A DNA stretch of 64,000 nt from Mycobacterium sp. GA-1285 (lineage in GTDB: Bacteria; Actinomycetota; Actinomycetes; Mycobacteriales; Mycobacteriaceae), in NCBI RefSeq assembly GCF_001499905.1, contig NZ_LQIS01000052.1, forward strand, positions 62,001 through 126,000. The letters run 5' to 3'. Below, piece after piece: positions 11,322 to 22,534 of this stretch (position 1 is the first letter of the stretch; each line of letters begins with the position of its first letter). A program made the position numbers and the translations under genes. The notes under the pieces were generated by a model that was not told the origin of the DNA, made no database searches, and worked only from the letters and a program-made list of their open reading frames with translations.

Positions 11322-11333
11322 TTTCTTAAGAAA
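11322..11333. promoter_or_regulatory. 12-bp palindrome upstream of fabG1-inhA
   Basis: TTTCTTAAGAAA is a perfect 12-base palindrome, 13 bases before the fabG1 -10 box, where a -35 region would lie. It could be a binding site for a dimeric regulator of the FAS-II operon. I do not recognise it as the site of a described mycobacterial regulator. Confidence 0.4.
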
Positions 11334-11346
11334 GGCGGGCAGGCGA

Positions 11347-11352
11347 TAGGTT
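11347..11352 (+). promoter_or_regulatory. fabG1-inhA -10 box
   Basis: TAGGTT is followed by 7 bases and ATG 11360, the geometry of a leaderless start. The surrounding CGATAGGTTG is the same block that carries the isoniazid/ethionamide resistance mutations (-15 C to T and -8) upstream of fabG1 in M. tuberculosis. The base matching -15 is C11344 here. Confidence 0.6.
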
Positions 11353-11359
11353 GGCGGGC

Positions 11360-12139
11360 ATGACTGCGCACGCGACGAGCAACGACACAGCGGCGACCGC
11401 CGAACCCGAATCGGCAGGTGGTCGTCCGCCTTTCGTCTCCCGCTCGGTGCTGGTGACCGGCGGCAACCGTGGCATCGGCCTTGCCATCGCGCAGCGCCTC
11501 GCCGCCGACGGTCACAAGGTCGCCGTCACCCACCGCGGTTCCGGTGCTCCCGACGGGCTGTTCGGGGTCGTGTGCGACGTCACCGACAACGCCGCCGTCG
11601 ACCGCGCCTTCACAGAGGTCGAGGAGCATCAGGGGCCGGTGGAGGTGCTGGTGTCCAACGCCGGCATCTCCAAGGACGCGTTCCTCATGCGAATGACCGA
11701 GGAGCGGTTCACCGAGGTCATCGACGCCAACCTGACCGGTGCGTTCCGGGTGGTCCAGCGAGCGTCACGCAGCATGCAGCGCAAGCGCTTCGGTCGCATC
11801 ATCTTCATTGGCTCGGTGTCGGGCATGTGGGGCATCGGCAACCAGGCCAACTACGCGGCCGCCAAGGCAGGGCTGATCGGCATGGCGCGCTCGATCTCCC
11901 GCGAGCTGTCCAAGGCCAACGTCACCGCCAACGTCGTCGCGCCCGGCTACATCGACACCGAGATGACCCGGGCCCTCGACGAGCGGATCCAGGCCGGCGC
12001 ATTGGATTTCATTCCGGCCAAACGCGTCGGCACCGCCGAAGAGGTGGCCGGGGCGGTCAGTTTTCTGGCATCGGAGGACGCCAGCTATATCGCCGGAGCC
12101 GTCATCCCCGTCGACGGCGGCATGGGTATGGGGCACTAG
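11360..12139 (+). CDS. fabG1: 3-oxoacyl-ACP reductase FabG1 (MabA)
   Basis: A 259-residue NADPH-dependent short-chain reductase that reduces beta-ketoacyl-AcpM in the FAS-II cycle of mycolic acid synthesis. It has the Rossmann motif TGGNRGIG, the NAG motif (VSNAGIS), and the catalytic Ser152, Tyr165 and Lys169 in GSVSGMWG and NYAAAKAG. From PPFVSRSVLVTGG onward it is nearly identical to M. tuberculosis MabA, with 12 extra N-terminal residues. ATG 11360 is preferred over TTG 11351 because the -10 box fits a leaderless ATG. inhA follows after 28 bases. Confidence 0.97.
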   Translation: MTAHATSNDTAATAEPESAGGRPPFVSRSVLVTGGNRGIGLAIAQRLAADGHKVAVTHRGSGAPDGLFGVVCDVTDNAAVDRAFTEVEEHQGPVEVLVSNAGISKDAFLMRMTEERFTEVIDANLTGAFRVVQRASRSMQRKRFGRIIFIGSVSGMWGIGNQANYAAAKAGLIGMARSISRELSKANVTANVVAPGYIDTEMTRALDERIQAGALDFIPAKRVGTAEEVAGAVSFLASEDASYIAGAVIPVDGGMGMGH

Positions 12140-12167
12140 ATCTTTCGCGAAAGAGAGGGACTTTCAC

Positions 12168-12977
12168 ATGACCGGTTTGCTCGAAGGCAAGCGCATCCTC
12201 GTGACGGGGATCATCACCGACTCGTCGATCGCGTTCCACATCGCCAAGGTCGCTCAGGAGGCCGGCGCGGAGTTGGTGTTGACCGGATTCGACCGGCTCA
12301 AGCTGATCCAGCGGATCGCCGACCGGTTGCCCAACCCTGCGCCGCTGTTGGAGCTCGACGTGCAGAACGACGAACACCTCGACACGCTGGCCGACCGCAT
12401 CACCGAGGTGATCGGCGAGGGCAACAAGATCGACGGCGTGGTGCACTCGATCGGATTCATGCCGCAGTCGGGCATGGGCATCAACCCGTTCTTCGACGCG
12501 CCCTACGAGGACGTCTCCAAAGGCATTCACATCTCGGCCTATTCGTACGCCTCGCTCGCGAAGGCGACGCTGCCCATCATGAACCGTGGAGGCAGCATCG
12601 TCGGCATGGACTTCGACCCGACCCGCGCGATGCCCGCCTACAACTGGATGACCGTGGCCAAGAGCGCGCTCGAGTCGGTGAACCGCTTCGTCGCGCGCGA
12701 GGCCGGACCGTACGGCGTGCGCTCCAATCTCGTCGCCGCCGGACCGATCCGCACGCTCGCGATGAGCGCGATCGTCGGCGGCGTGCTCGGTGACGAAGTC
12801 AAGGATCAAATGCGGTTGCTCGAGGAGGGCTGGGATCAGCGCGCACCGGTCGGCTGGGACATGAAGGACCCGACGCCGGTCGCCAAGACCGTGTGCGCCC
12901 TGCTGTCGGACTGGCTGCCCGCCACCACCGGCACCGTGATCTACGCCGACGGCGGCGCCAGCACGCAGTTGCTGTGA
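12168..12977 (+). CDS. inhA: NADH-dependent enoyl-ACP reductase InhA
   Basis: A 269-residue enoyl reductase, the same length as the M. tuberculosis enzyme and the target of activated isoniazid. It performs the last step of each FAS-II elongation round. Tyr158 and Lys165 of the active site are in place (AYNWMTVAKS), and Ser94, where resistance changes occur, is serine here (HSIGFMPQSG). Read in the fabG1-inhA operon with an AAAGAGAGG ribosome site just before ATG 12168. The ferrochelatase start overlaps its stop codon. Confidence 0.98.
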   Translation: MTGLLEGKRILVTGIITDSSIAFHIAKVAQEAGAELVLTGFDRLKLIQRIADRLPNPAPLLELDVQNDEHLDTLADRITEVIGEGNKIDGVVHSIGFMPQSGMGINPFFDAPYEDVSKGIHISAYSYASLAKATLPIMNRGGSIVGMDFDPTRAMPAYNWMTVAKSALESVNRFVAREAGPYGVRSNLVAAGPIRTLAMSAIVGGVLGDEVKDQMRLLEEGWDQRAPVGWDMKDPTPVAKTVCALLSDWLPATTGTVIYADGGASTQLL

Positions 12978-13963
12978 CCGAATTCGACGCCGTCCTGCTG
13001 CTCTCGTTCGGCGGGCCGGAGCGCCCCGAAGACGTGATCCCGTTCCTGGAGAACGTCACCCGCGGGCGCGGCATCCCGCGGGAGCGGTTGGTGGCGGTCG
13101 CCGAGCACTACCTGCATTTCGGCGGCGTCTCACCGATCAACGGCATCAACCGGGCGGTGATCGAGCGACTGCGCACCTACGTCGACGTGCCGGTGTACTT
13201 CGGCAACCGAAACTGGGAACCGTACGTCGAGGACACCGTGACCGCCATGCGCGACGAGGGGGTGCGTTGTGCGGCGGTGTTCACCACGTCCGCGTGGGGC
13301 GGTTACTCGAGTTGCACGCAGTACGTGGAGGACATCGCCAGGGCACGGCAGGCCGCGGGTGCCTCGGCCCCGCAACTCGTCAAACTGCGTCAATACTTCG
13401 ACCATCCGCTGTTCGTGCAGATGTTCGCCGACGCGATCACGGCCGCAGCAAGGACGGTGCCGGACGACGCGCGGCTGGTGTTCACCGCGCACTCGATTCC
13501 ACTGGCGGCCCGATCGCGCTGTGGCGCAGAGCTTTATGAACGCCAAGTGGCGTATGCCTCCGAGCTGGTGGCGGCCGCAGCCGGATACGGCGACTACGAC
13601 CAGGTGTGGCAGTCGCGCTCCGGTCCGCCACAGGTACCGTGGCTGGAACCCGATGTCGGCGAACATCTTTCGTCACTCGCCGAGACTGGCACCACAGCTG
13701 TCATCGTCTGTCCGATCGGTTTCGTCGCCGACCACATCGAGGTGGTCTGGGACCTCGACCACGAACTACGCGAACAGGCTGAAGAAGCCGGTATAGCCTT
13801 CGCGAGGGCAGCGACGCCGACTGCCGATCTCGCTCGTGTCGCCGCCGAACTGCTCGGCGAGTTACGCGACGGACGGGCTCCTGATCGGATGCCCGGACCG
13901 AATCCGCCTCCGCTGCAGGGCTATTCGGTCGACGGCGCGCCGTGCACGCCGGCCTGCGGTTAG
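12974..13963 (+). CDS. hemH: ferrochelatase (coproporphyrin III type)
   Basis: A 329-residue ferrochelatase inserting iron in the last part of haem synthesis; actinobacterial enzymes of this type act on coproporphyrin III (CpfC). GTG 12974 overlaps the inhA stop (GTGA). Features are LLLSFGGPERPEDV at the start, the catalytic His in FTAHSIPL, and the CPIGFVADHIEVVWDLD block. Cys in CGAELY and the C-terminal CTPAC are the probable ligands of the 2Fe-2S cluster found in actinobacterial ferrochelatases. Its coupling to inhA is conserved in mycobacteria. A start at 12893 would run inside inhA and is rejected. Confidence 0.95.
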   Translation: MTEFDAVLLLSFGGPERPEDVIPFLENVTRGRGIPRERLVAVAEHYLHFGGVSPINGINRAVIERLRTYVDVPVYFGNRNWEPYVEDTVTAMRDEGVRCAAVFTTSAWGGYSSCTQYVEDIARARQAAGASAPQLVKLRQYFDHPLFVQMFADAITAAARTVPDDARLVFTAHSIPLAARSRCGAELYERQVAYASELVAAAAGYGDYDQVWQSRSGPPQVPWLEPDVGEHLSSLAETGTTAVIVCPIGFVADHIEVVWDLDHELREQAEEAGIAFARAATPTADLARVAAELLGELRDGRAPDRMPGPNPPPLQGYSVDGAPCTPACG

Positions 13964-14808
13964 GCCCGCCAGGCCGAGTGCAGGACCGCGTCGACCGCGG
14001 CCAGTCGCGCCGAGCGCACCACGGTCGACAGCGGTCGCAGCGCGTCGTTGGCCATCTGCACCTCAGTGGAGCTGTGCAGCCCGATCGGTATGAGCCCGGC
14101 GCTGACCGAGATGATCGCGTCGACGTGCGCGGCGTTCTCCAGCACGCGCACCGCCCGGTTGGGCGCGTGACCGGGAAGACGGTGCATGCGATTCGATTCC
14201 AGCACCTGCTCGACGAGACCGCGGGGATCCTCCACATCGATCTCCGCCGCGCCGGCGCGCAGTGCCCCGAGCGCGTCAGCCGCCGAGCGGACCGCCGACC
14301 GGAGCGCGTACTCGGCCTCTGCGAGGTCGACGTGTCCAGCGGGCGTGGACACTTGGGGTATCGAGTACACGGTCCACGACAACCCGCAGGGGTCGCGGTC
14401 GAACTCGTCGTCGTCCTCGAACTCGTCGTACTCGAAGTCCGGCACCAGGCCGATCGACCCCAGACCGGAGACGACGATGGCCTCGCCCGCGGTCACCGCG
14501 TCGCGCTGGAACTGCGTGCCGGCGGGTAGGCCCCGAACGTCGCCGGGGACCGGCAGCGCCAGGCCGATCGGCGGTTCCGTCACACCGGGACCGGCGGCCG
14601 TGCGCAGCGTCTGCAGTAGCGACACCGCGCCCGTATCCACCAGATCGGGCCAGGGCAAGCCGGTCGCGCCGGCCGCCACCGAATCGTAAGCGGTTACGGA
14701 ATGCTTTGGCGCCCAATGTGATAGCGCGTCAAGTACATCGTCGGGCGCGGCCGCGCCCGCCAACCAGGCATTGGCCCACACCGACAGCGAAACACTGGGA
14801 CACCACAT
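13960..14808 (-). CDS. conserved mycobacterial protein of unknown function (Rv1486c-like)
   Basis: A 282-residue protein, convergent with hemH and overlapping its stop by 4 bases. No signal peptide or membrane segment is visible. The central part has an acidic run (FEYDEFEDDDEFDRD) and the C-terminal third (NAAHVDAIISVSAGLIPIGLHSSTEVQMAND) is the best conserved looking region. A TACACT -10 box 9 bases before ATG 14808 suggests a very short leader. The gene is known only as a conserved hypothetical at this position in mycobacteria; I cannot assign a fold. Confidence 0.78.
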   Translation of the reverse strand: MWCPSVSLSVWANAWLAGAAAPDDVLDALSHWAPKHSVTAYDSVAAGATGLPWPDLVDTGAVSLLQTLRTAAGPGVTEPPIGLALPVPGDVRGLPAGTQFQRDAVTAGEAIVVSGLGSIGLVPDFEYDEFEDDDEFDRDPCGLSWTVYSIPQVSTPAGHVDLAEAEYALRSAVRSAADALGALRAGAAEIDVEDPRGLVEQVLESNRMHRLPGHAPNRAVRVLENAAHVDAIISVSAGLIPIGLHSSTEVQMANDALRPLSTVVRSARLAAVDAVLHSAWRA

Positions 14809-14818
14809 GATGTTCGCA

Positions 14819-14862
14819 GTGTAGTTGTTACACCCGCAGCCGGTCGGACACGACGATAGGGT
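14819..14862 (+). promoter_or_regulatory. divergent control region with inverted repeat and -10 box
   Basis: Between the Rv1486c-like gene and the nfeD-like gene lies GTGTA, 5 bases, TACAC (14819-14833), which overlaps the minus-strand -10 box. The plus-strand -10 box TAGGGT (14857-14862) ends 6 bases before ATG 14869, a leaderless arrangement. Confidence 0.45.
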
Positions 14863-14868
14863 GGTGTC

Positions 14869-15300
14869 ATGCCCGCTGCGCTGATCTGGTTAATTGCCGC
14901 GCTGGCGCTCGCCGGTGCCGAAGCACTGACCGGCGACCTGTTCCTGCTCATGCTCGGCGGCGGGGCGCTGGCCGCCGCCGGGTCGAGCCTGATCTTCGAC
15001 GACCTGTGGGTCCACGGCGCGGTGTTCGCCGTCGTGTCGATCCTGTTGCTGGTGCTCGTGCGACCGGCGCTGCGCAGGCACTTTACGGCCGGTACCGGTC
15101 TGCCCGACCCGGCCAAGGCGCTCGAAGGCAAGAGCGCGCTGGTGCTCGACCGGGTGGCGCAGCACGAGGGACAGGTGAAGCTCGACGGCGAAGTCTGGAC
15201 CGCGCGGCCACTCAACGAGACCGATGTCTACGAACCGGGGGACAAGGTGACCGTCGTGCACATCGACGGTGCCACCGCCGTCGTCCAGAAGCTCACCTAG
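14869..15300 (+). CDS. NfeD-like membrane protein
   Basis: A 143-residue NfeD family protein (Rv1487-like). Two or three hydrophobic helices span residues 1-65 (LIWLIAALALAGAEAL, LMLGGGALAAAGS, VFAVVSILLLVLV), followed by a small OB-fold domain (about 80-143, ending GATAVVQKLT). NfeD proteins pair with SPFH proteins in membrane microdomains, and an SPFH gene follows after 30 bases. The start is fixed by a leaderless -10 box. Confidence 0.9.
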   Translation: MPAALIWLIAALALAGAEALTGDLFLLMLGGGALAAAGSSLIFDDLWVHGAVFAVVSILLLVLVRPALRRHFTAGTGLPDPAKALEGKSALVLDRVAQHEGQVKLDGEVWTARPLNETDVYEPGDKVTVVHIDGATAVVQKLT

Positions 15301-15330
15301 AACACGCCAGGTACGAGGGAAGGAAACGTC

Positions 15331-16539
15331 ATGGATGGTGCCGTCGCGGGCTTGGTGCTCGTGGCTGTGCTGGTGGTGTTCGCCGCCATCATCGTCGCGA
15401 AGTCGATCGCGCTGATACCGCAGGCCGAGGCCGCGGTGATCGAACGGCTCGGGCGCTACAGCAAGACCGTGTCCGGCCAGCTGACACTGCTGCTGCCGTT
15501 CATCGACCGGATCCGCGCCCGCGTCGACCTGCGCGAGCGGGTGGTGTCCTTCCCGCCGCAGCCGGTGATCACCGAAGACAACCTGACCGTGCAGATCGAC
15601 ACGGTGGTCTACTTCCAGGTGACCAACCCGCAGGCCGCCGTCTACCAGATCAGCAACTACATCGTCGGCGTCGAACAGCTGACCACGACCACCCTGCGCA
15701 ACCTCGTCGGCGGGATGACGCTGGAGCAGACGCTGACCTCGCGCGACCAGATCAACACGGCGTTGCGCGGCGTGCTCGACGAGGCCACCAACCGGTGGGG
15801 GCTGCGGGTCGCGCGCGTCGAGCTGCGCAGCATCGACCCGCCACCGTCGATCCAGGATTCGATGGAAAAGCAGATGCGCGCCGACCGCGAGAAGCGCGCG
15901 ATGATCCTGACCGCGGAAGGCAACCGGGAATCGGCCATCAAACAGGCCGAGGGCCAGAAGCAGGCACAGATCCTGGCCGCCGAGGGTGCCAAGCAGGCCG
16001 CGATCCTGGCCGCGGAGGCAGACCGCCAGTCGCGCATGCTGCGCGCCCAGGGCGAACGCGCCGCGGCCTACCTACAGGCACAGGGTCAGGCCAAGGCCAT
16101 CGAGAAGACGTTCGCGGCCATCAAGGCGGGCCGGCCCACGCCGGAGATGCTGGCCTACCAGTACCTGCAGACCCTGCCCCAGATGGCCAAGGGCGAGGCG
16201 AACAAGGTGTGGCTGGTGCCCAGCGACTTCGGTTCGGCGCTACAGGGTTTCACCAAGCTGCTCGGCGCGCCGGGGGAGGACGGCGTGTTCCGCTACACCC
16301 CGTCGCCGGTCGACGACACGCCGGTCGCCACCGATGACGACGACGAGGTCGCCGACTGGTTCAACACCGAGACCGATCCCGAGATCGCCCGCGCCGTGGC
16401 GAAGGCCGAAGCCGAGGCGCGTACCTCGGTGGACAGCCCCGCGCCCATCAACGCGCCGCCGTCGTTCCCCGGGATCGGTCAGCAGACGAATCCTGCGCCG
16501 CAGGAGCGCGAGCCCGGCGGCGGGGCGCACTCCCGCTGA
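15331..16539 (+). CDS. SPFH/Band 7 (stomatin-like) membrane protein
   Basis: A 402-residue protein with one N-terminal helix (about 7-28), an SPFH domain (30-200, with ERLGRYSKTVSGQL and DDLRERVVSFPPQPV-like blocks), then a long Ala/Glu/Gln-rich coiled coil (200-270) for oligomerisation. The acidic C-terminal tail, about 90 residues, is probably disordered. Homologue of Rv1488. With the upstream NfeD-like protein it should form large ring assemblies that organise membrane domains. A GGGAAGGAAA ribosome site precedes ATG 15331. It converges on the VTT gene 7 bases away. Confidence 0.93.
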   Translation: MDGAVAGLVLVAVLVVFAAIIVAKSIALIPQAEAAVIERLGRYSKTVSGQLTLLLPFIDRIRARVDLRERVVSFPPQPVITEDNLTVQIDTVVYFQVTNPQAAVYQISNYIVGVEQLTTTTLRNLVGGMTLEQTLTSRDQINTALRGVLDEATNRWGLRVARVELRSIDPPPSIQDSMEKQMRADREKRAMILTAEGNRESAIKQAEGQKQAQILAAEGAKQAAILAAEADRQSRMLRAQGERAAAYLQAQGQAKAIEKTFAAIKAGRPTPEMLAYQYLQTLPQMAKGEANKVWLVPSDFGSALQGFTKLLGAPGEDGVFRYTPSPVDDTPVATDDDDEVADWFNTETDPEIARAVAKAEAEARTSVDSPAPINAPPSFPGIGQQTNPAPQEREPGGGAHSR

Positions 16540-16546
16540 CCGCGAG

Positions 16547-17308
16547 CTATCTCGGCACGCGTACGGGCTGATCGACGGCGGCCTCGGTCGCGATGATCCG
16601 CTCGCGCTGATGACGCCGGTGTACGCGGACCTCGTAGACCAGGCCGGCCACGCCCAGACTGGCCGTGCAGAACGAGATGAGTACGAGCAGCGGACTGACG
16701 TTGCCGGTGAGCGCGTCGCCGAGGATCACCACCGCCGACGTACCGGGCACCAACCCCACCAGGGTGGCCAGCGTGTACGGCAGCAGGCGCACCGACGACA
16801 CGCCTGCCGCGTAGTTGAGCACGGCGAACGGGACGGCGGGAATCAGCCGCATCGACACCACCGTCGGCCAACCACGTTCGCGCAGCCGCGCGTTGAGGGA
16901 TCCGATCCGCGGATGGCGCACCACCCGGTCCAGTTGCAGTCCGACGGCCCGGACGAGCAGCACCGCGACGACCGCGCTGATCGTCGCCGCCGTCACCGCC
17001 AGTGGGATGCCCAGCACCGGGCCGAAGAGCAGACCCGCCGCGAGTGTGAATGCCGTGCGGGGAAACGGAAACACCGTCACCACGATGTGGGCGGCCAGAA
17101 ACGCCAACGGAAACCACGGCCCGACCGAGGTGGCCCAGTCGCGCAACTGCACGGCGGTCGGCACGGGAACCAGCAACGCGACTGCGACGAGAATCACAAT
17201 CGCCGCCACGGACGCGACGAGACGGGCTCGGGAGACGCTCGAAAGTGTCGCGACCACCGCGCCGCGAACCGCGCGCAGGGTGCTGACGACGGAGTTCACG
17301 TCTACCAA
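16547..17308 (-). CDS. VTT (TVP38/TMEM64, DedA-related) membrane protein
   Basis: A 253-residue integral membrane protein with about five to six hydrophobic helices. The VTT-domain signature is visible in AFTLAAGLLFGPVLGIPLAVTAAT and in RLIPAVPFAVLNYAAGVS, including the re-entrant loop Pro/Arg residues. Members are linked to lipid scrambling or flipping across membranes. The matching M. tuberculosis gene is Rv1491c (252 residues). It diverges from mutA across a 90-base gap. Substrate unknown. Confidence 0.9.
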   Translation of the reverse strand: MVDVNSVVSTLRAVRGAVVATLSSVSRARLVASVAAIVILVAVALLVPVPTAVQLRDWATSVGPWFPLAFLAAHIVVTVFPFPRTAFTLAAGLLFGPVLGIPLAVTAATISAVVAVLLVRAVGLQLDRVVRHPRIGSLNARLRERGWPTVVSMRLIPAVPFAVLNYAAGVSSVRLLPYTLATLVGLVPGTSAVVILGDALTGNVSPLLVLISFCTASLGVAGLVYEVRVHRRHQRERIIATEAAVDQPVRVPR

Positions 17309-17391
17309 GACTACGGAACTGCGGCCCGAGTCACCTGTTCGAGACGCCGCGAGTCGACCGACCGGCAGACACCGGTGTGACTGCGATCATT

Positions 17392-17397
17392 TAGCCT
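17392..17397 (+). promoter_or_regulatory. -10 box of the mutAB-meaB operon
   Basis: TAGCCT lies just before the mutA start. The seventh base after it leads to GTG 17405, so a leaderless mRNA would begin translation there. ATG 17399 would fall upstream of that predicted transcript start. Confidence 0.45.
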
Positions 17398-17398
17398 G

Positions 17399-19216
17399 AT
17401 GATCGTGCAGAAACCCACTGTGGTCGAGGCCGATCGCGAGAGCTGGCGCTCAGCGGTTGCCGCGGTGCTGGCAAAGAGCACCCGGCGGGATCCCGCCGAT
17501 CTGCCCGCCGAACCCGAGCGACTGCTGGATTCGCCCACCTACGACGGCTTCGCGATCCGTCCGCTGTACACCAGCGCCGATGAGCTGCCCGAACCGCCGC
17601 TACCCGGGCACTGGCCGTTCGTGCGCGGGGGTGACGCACTGCGTGACGTCAAGGCCGGCTGGAAAGTCGCCGAGGCGTTTCCGGCGAACGGGCCCGGCAG
17701 CGTGGCCGAACACAACGGCGCGGTGTTGCTCAGCCTCACCGAGGGGGTCGGCGCGCTCGTCATCCGCGTCGGCGCACCCGCGGGCGTCGCCGCCACCGAG
17801 CTGAACCGGCTGTTCGACGGCGTCTTCCTCGACCTCGTTCCGGTGCTCTTCGAGATCGCCGGGCCGGATTACGTTTCGGCCGCCGACGCGGTGCTCGGAT
17901 TGCTGAGCGATCTCGACGCCGAGCAGCGCTCCCGGCTGTCGGTGGACCTCGGCGCCGACCCCTTGACCGCACCGCTGAGCGGGCGCGTCGCTCCTGAGAC
18001 CGCCGACGTCGTGGCCACCGCGGCCAAACTCGGTGACTACGGCGGCCGCGTTCGCGCCATCACCGTCGACGGCGCCGCGTTCCACAATCTCGGCGCCAAC
18101 GCGTCCTGGGAGCTGGCGGGCCTGCTGTCCGCAGGCGTGAGCTATCTTCGGCAGCTCGGCGAGGGCGGTATCGGTGCCCCGGATGCGTTGCGGCAGATCA
18201 TCTTCCGCATCGCCGCCGACGACGACCAGTTCATGACGATCGCGAAGCTGCGGGCCGCGCGCCTGCTGTGGGCCAGGGTCGCCGAGGTCGTCGGGGCGCC
18301 GGAGCACGGAGCCGCCACCCTGCACGCCGTGACGTCGCTGGCGATGATGTCCAAGCGCGATCCGTGGGTGAACATGCTGCGCACCACGGTGGCCGCCTTC
18401 TCCGCCGGTGTCGGCGGGGCGGACACCATCGAGGTCCACCCGTTCGACGTCGCGATTCCCGGCGGCTTCCCGGGAACGGCCCCGAGCTTTGCGCGCCGGA
18501 TGGCGCGCAACACGCAACTGCTGTTGCTCGAGGAATCGCACCTGGGCCGCGTGCTCGACCCGGCGGCGGGCTCCTGGCATGTCGAGGACCTGACCGAGCA
18601 ACTCGCCGAGCAGGCCTGGAAACACTTCCAGGGCGTTGAATCCCGCGGGGGGTTCGAACAAGCCCGTGACCACGTCGCGGCCCAGATCGCCGAGGTGGCC
18701 CAGCGGCGCGCCGAGGACATCGCGCACCGGCGGACAGCGTTGACGGGGGTGAACGAGTTTCCCAATATCGCCGAACCCATACTGCCGCAGGGTGATTCGC
18801 TGCCGACGGTCACTCGCTATGCGGCGGGCTTCGAGGCGTTGCGGGACCGCTCCGACGCATTCCTCGAAAAGACCGGAGCCAGGCCGAAAGTGCTGCTGCT
18901 GCCGCTCGGACCGCTCGCGGAACACAATGTGCGCATTACCTTCGCGACGAACCTGCTCGCGTCGGGCGGCATCGAAGCCGTGGCCGATGCGGACGAGACA
19001 CCGCCGATCGCCGTGATCTGCGGCACCGACGCCCGCTACGGCGAGGAAGCCTCGGCCGCAATCGAATCGGCACGTGCGGCGGGCGTATCGCATGTGCTGC
19101 TCGCCGGACCGGAAAAGGCCGTCGCGGAATCCGATTCGAAACCGGACGGCTACCTGACCGCGAAGATCGACGCGGTCGCCACGTTGTCGGACCTGCTCAC
19201 CAGATTGGGGGCCTGA
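17399..19216 (+). CDS. mutA: methylmalonyl-CoA mutase small subunit
   Basis: A 605-residue small subunit of adenosylcobalamin-dependent methylmalonyl-CoA mutase, which joins propionyl-CoA catabolism to succinyl-CoA. It keeps the barrel domain (PLPGHWPFVRGGD, ARRMARNTQLLLLEESH) but lacks the B12-binding DxHxxG motif, as usual for this subunit. The start may be ATG 17399 or, by the leaderless promoter, GTG 17405, two codons later. mutB follows after one base. Confidence 0.95.
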   Translation: MIVQKPTVVEADRESWRSAVAAVLAKSTRRDPADLPAEPERLLDSPTYDGFAIRPLYTSADELPEPPLPGHWPFVRGGDALRDVKAGWKVAEAFPANGPGSVAEHNGAVLLSLTEGVGALVIRVGAPAGVAATELNRLFDGVFLDLVPVLFEIAGPDYVSAADAVLGLLSDLDAEQRSRLSVDLGADPLTAPLSGRVAPETADVVATAAKLGDYGGRVRAITVDGAAFHNLGANASWELAGLLSAGVSYLRQLGEGGIGAPDALRQIIFRIAADDDQFMTIAKLRAARLLWARVAEVVGAPEHGAATLHAVTSLAMMSKRDPWVNMLRTTVAAFSAGVGGADTIEVHPFDVAIPGGFPGTAPSFARRMARNTQLLLLEESHLGRVLDPAAGSWHVEDLTEQLAEQAWKHFQGVESRGGFEQARDHVAAQIAEVAQRRAEDIAHRRTALTGVNEFPNIAEPILPQGDSLPTVTRYAAGFEALRDRSDAFLEKTGARPKVLLLPLGPLAEHNVRITFATNLLASGGIEAVADADETPPIAVICGTDARYGEEASAAIESARAAGVSHVLLAGPEKAVAESDSKPDGYLTAKIDAVATLSDLLTRLGA

Positions 19217-19217
19217 G

Positions 19218-21485
<2,268 letters not shown>

Positions 21486-22487
21486 ATGGCAGACACGATC
21501 GCCGACCTCGCGTCCGCAGTGGCGGACGGTGACCGCGCCGCCTTGGCGAGAGCCATCACGCTGGTGGAGTCGACCCGCGGCGACCACCGCGAGCAGGCGC
21601 AGGAACTGCTGCTGAAGCTGACCTCGCACGCGGGCAGCTCCCTGCGCGTCGGGATCACCGGGGTGCCCGGCGTCGGCAAGTCGACGGCGATCGAGGCGCT
21701 CGGCATGTACCTGATCAACCAGGGGCACCGAGTCGCGGTGCTGGCCGTCGACCCGTCCTCGACAAGGACCCGGGGCTCGATCCTCGGCGACAAGACCCGC
21801 ATGGCGCAGCTGGCCGTGCAACCTGACGCCTACATCCGCCCATCGCCCACCTCGGGCACGTTGGGCGGCGTCGCCAAGGCGACCCGCGAGACGATCGTGT
21901 TGCTGGAGGCGGCCGGTTTCGACGTGGTCCTCGTCGAGACCGTCGGCGTGGGGCAGTCCGAGGTGACGGTCGCCAACATGGTCGACACCTTCGTGTTCCT
22001 CACGCTCGCGCGCACCGGCGACCAGCTGCAGGGCATCAAGAAGGGGGTTCTCGAACTCGCCGACGTCGTCGTGGTCAACAAGGCCGACGGTGAGCACGCG
22101 ATCGAGGCCAAGCGGGCGGCCCGCGAGCTCGCCGGCGCCATCCGTCTCATCTATCCCCGCGAAACCCTCTGGCGTCCACCGGTTCTCACGATGAGCGCGC
22201 TGGAGGGGACGGGTCTCGAGGAGCTGTGGGCGACGGTGCTCAAACACCGCGACGTGCTCACCGAGGCGGGGGAGTTCGAGAGCCGCAGGCGAGCCCAGCA
22301 AGTTGAGTGGACGTGGGCGATGGTGCGGGATTCGGTCCTCGACCGGGTGCTGTCGAACCCGAACGTGAGGCGGATTCGCGCCGAGATCGAACGCCAGGTG
22401 CGTGACGGCGATCTGACCCCCGCGCTTGCTGCGCAGCGGCTGCTCGACGTTTCTGACATGCGAGAACCTAACAAAGCTAACGAATAG
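21486..22487 (+). CDS. meaB: methylmalonyl-CoA mutase GTPase chaperone MeaB
   Basis: A 333-residue G3E-family GTPase that guards cofactor loading of the mutase. Walker A is GVPGVGKST (59-67), followed by AVDPSSTRTRGSILGDKTRM, the VETVGVGQSE switch region and the NKADG base-recognition motif. ATG 21486 directly follows the mutB stop. In M. tuberculosis the mazEF4 toxin-antitoxin pair separates mutB from this gene; here they are adjacent, which looks like the simpler ancestral order. Confidence 0.96.
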   Translation: MADTIADLASAVADGDRAALARAITLVESTRGDHREQAQELLLKLTSHAGSSLRVGITGVPGVGKSTAIEALGMYLINQGHRVAVLAVDPSSTRTRGSILGDKTRMAQLAVQPDAYIRPSPTSGTLGGVAKATRETIVLLEAAGFDVVLVETVGVGQSEVTVANMVDTFVFLTLARTGDQLQGIKKGVLELADVVVVNKADGEHAIEAKRAARELAGAIRLIYPRETLWRPPVLTMSALEGTGLEELWATVLKHRDVLTEAGEFESRRRAQQVEWTWAMVRDSVLDRVLSNPNVRRIRAEIERQVRDGDLTPALAAQRLLDVSDMREPNKANE

Positions 22488-22534
22488 GTAACGGCAGGTT
22501 TATTTGCCGGGCTTACGAGTAAATTAAATAAATT

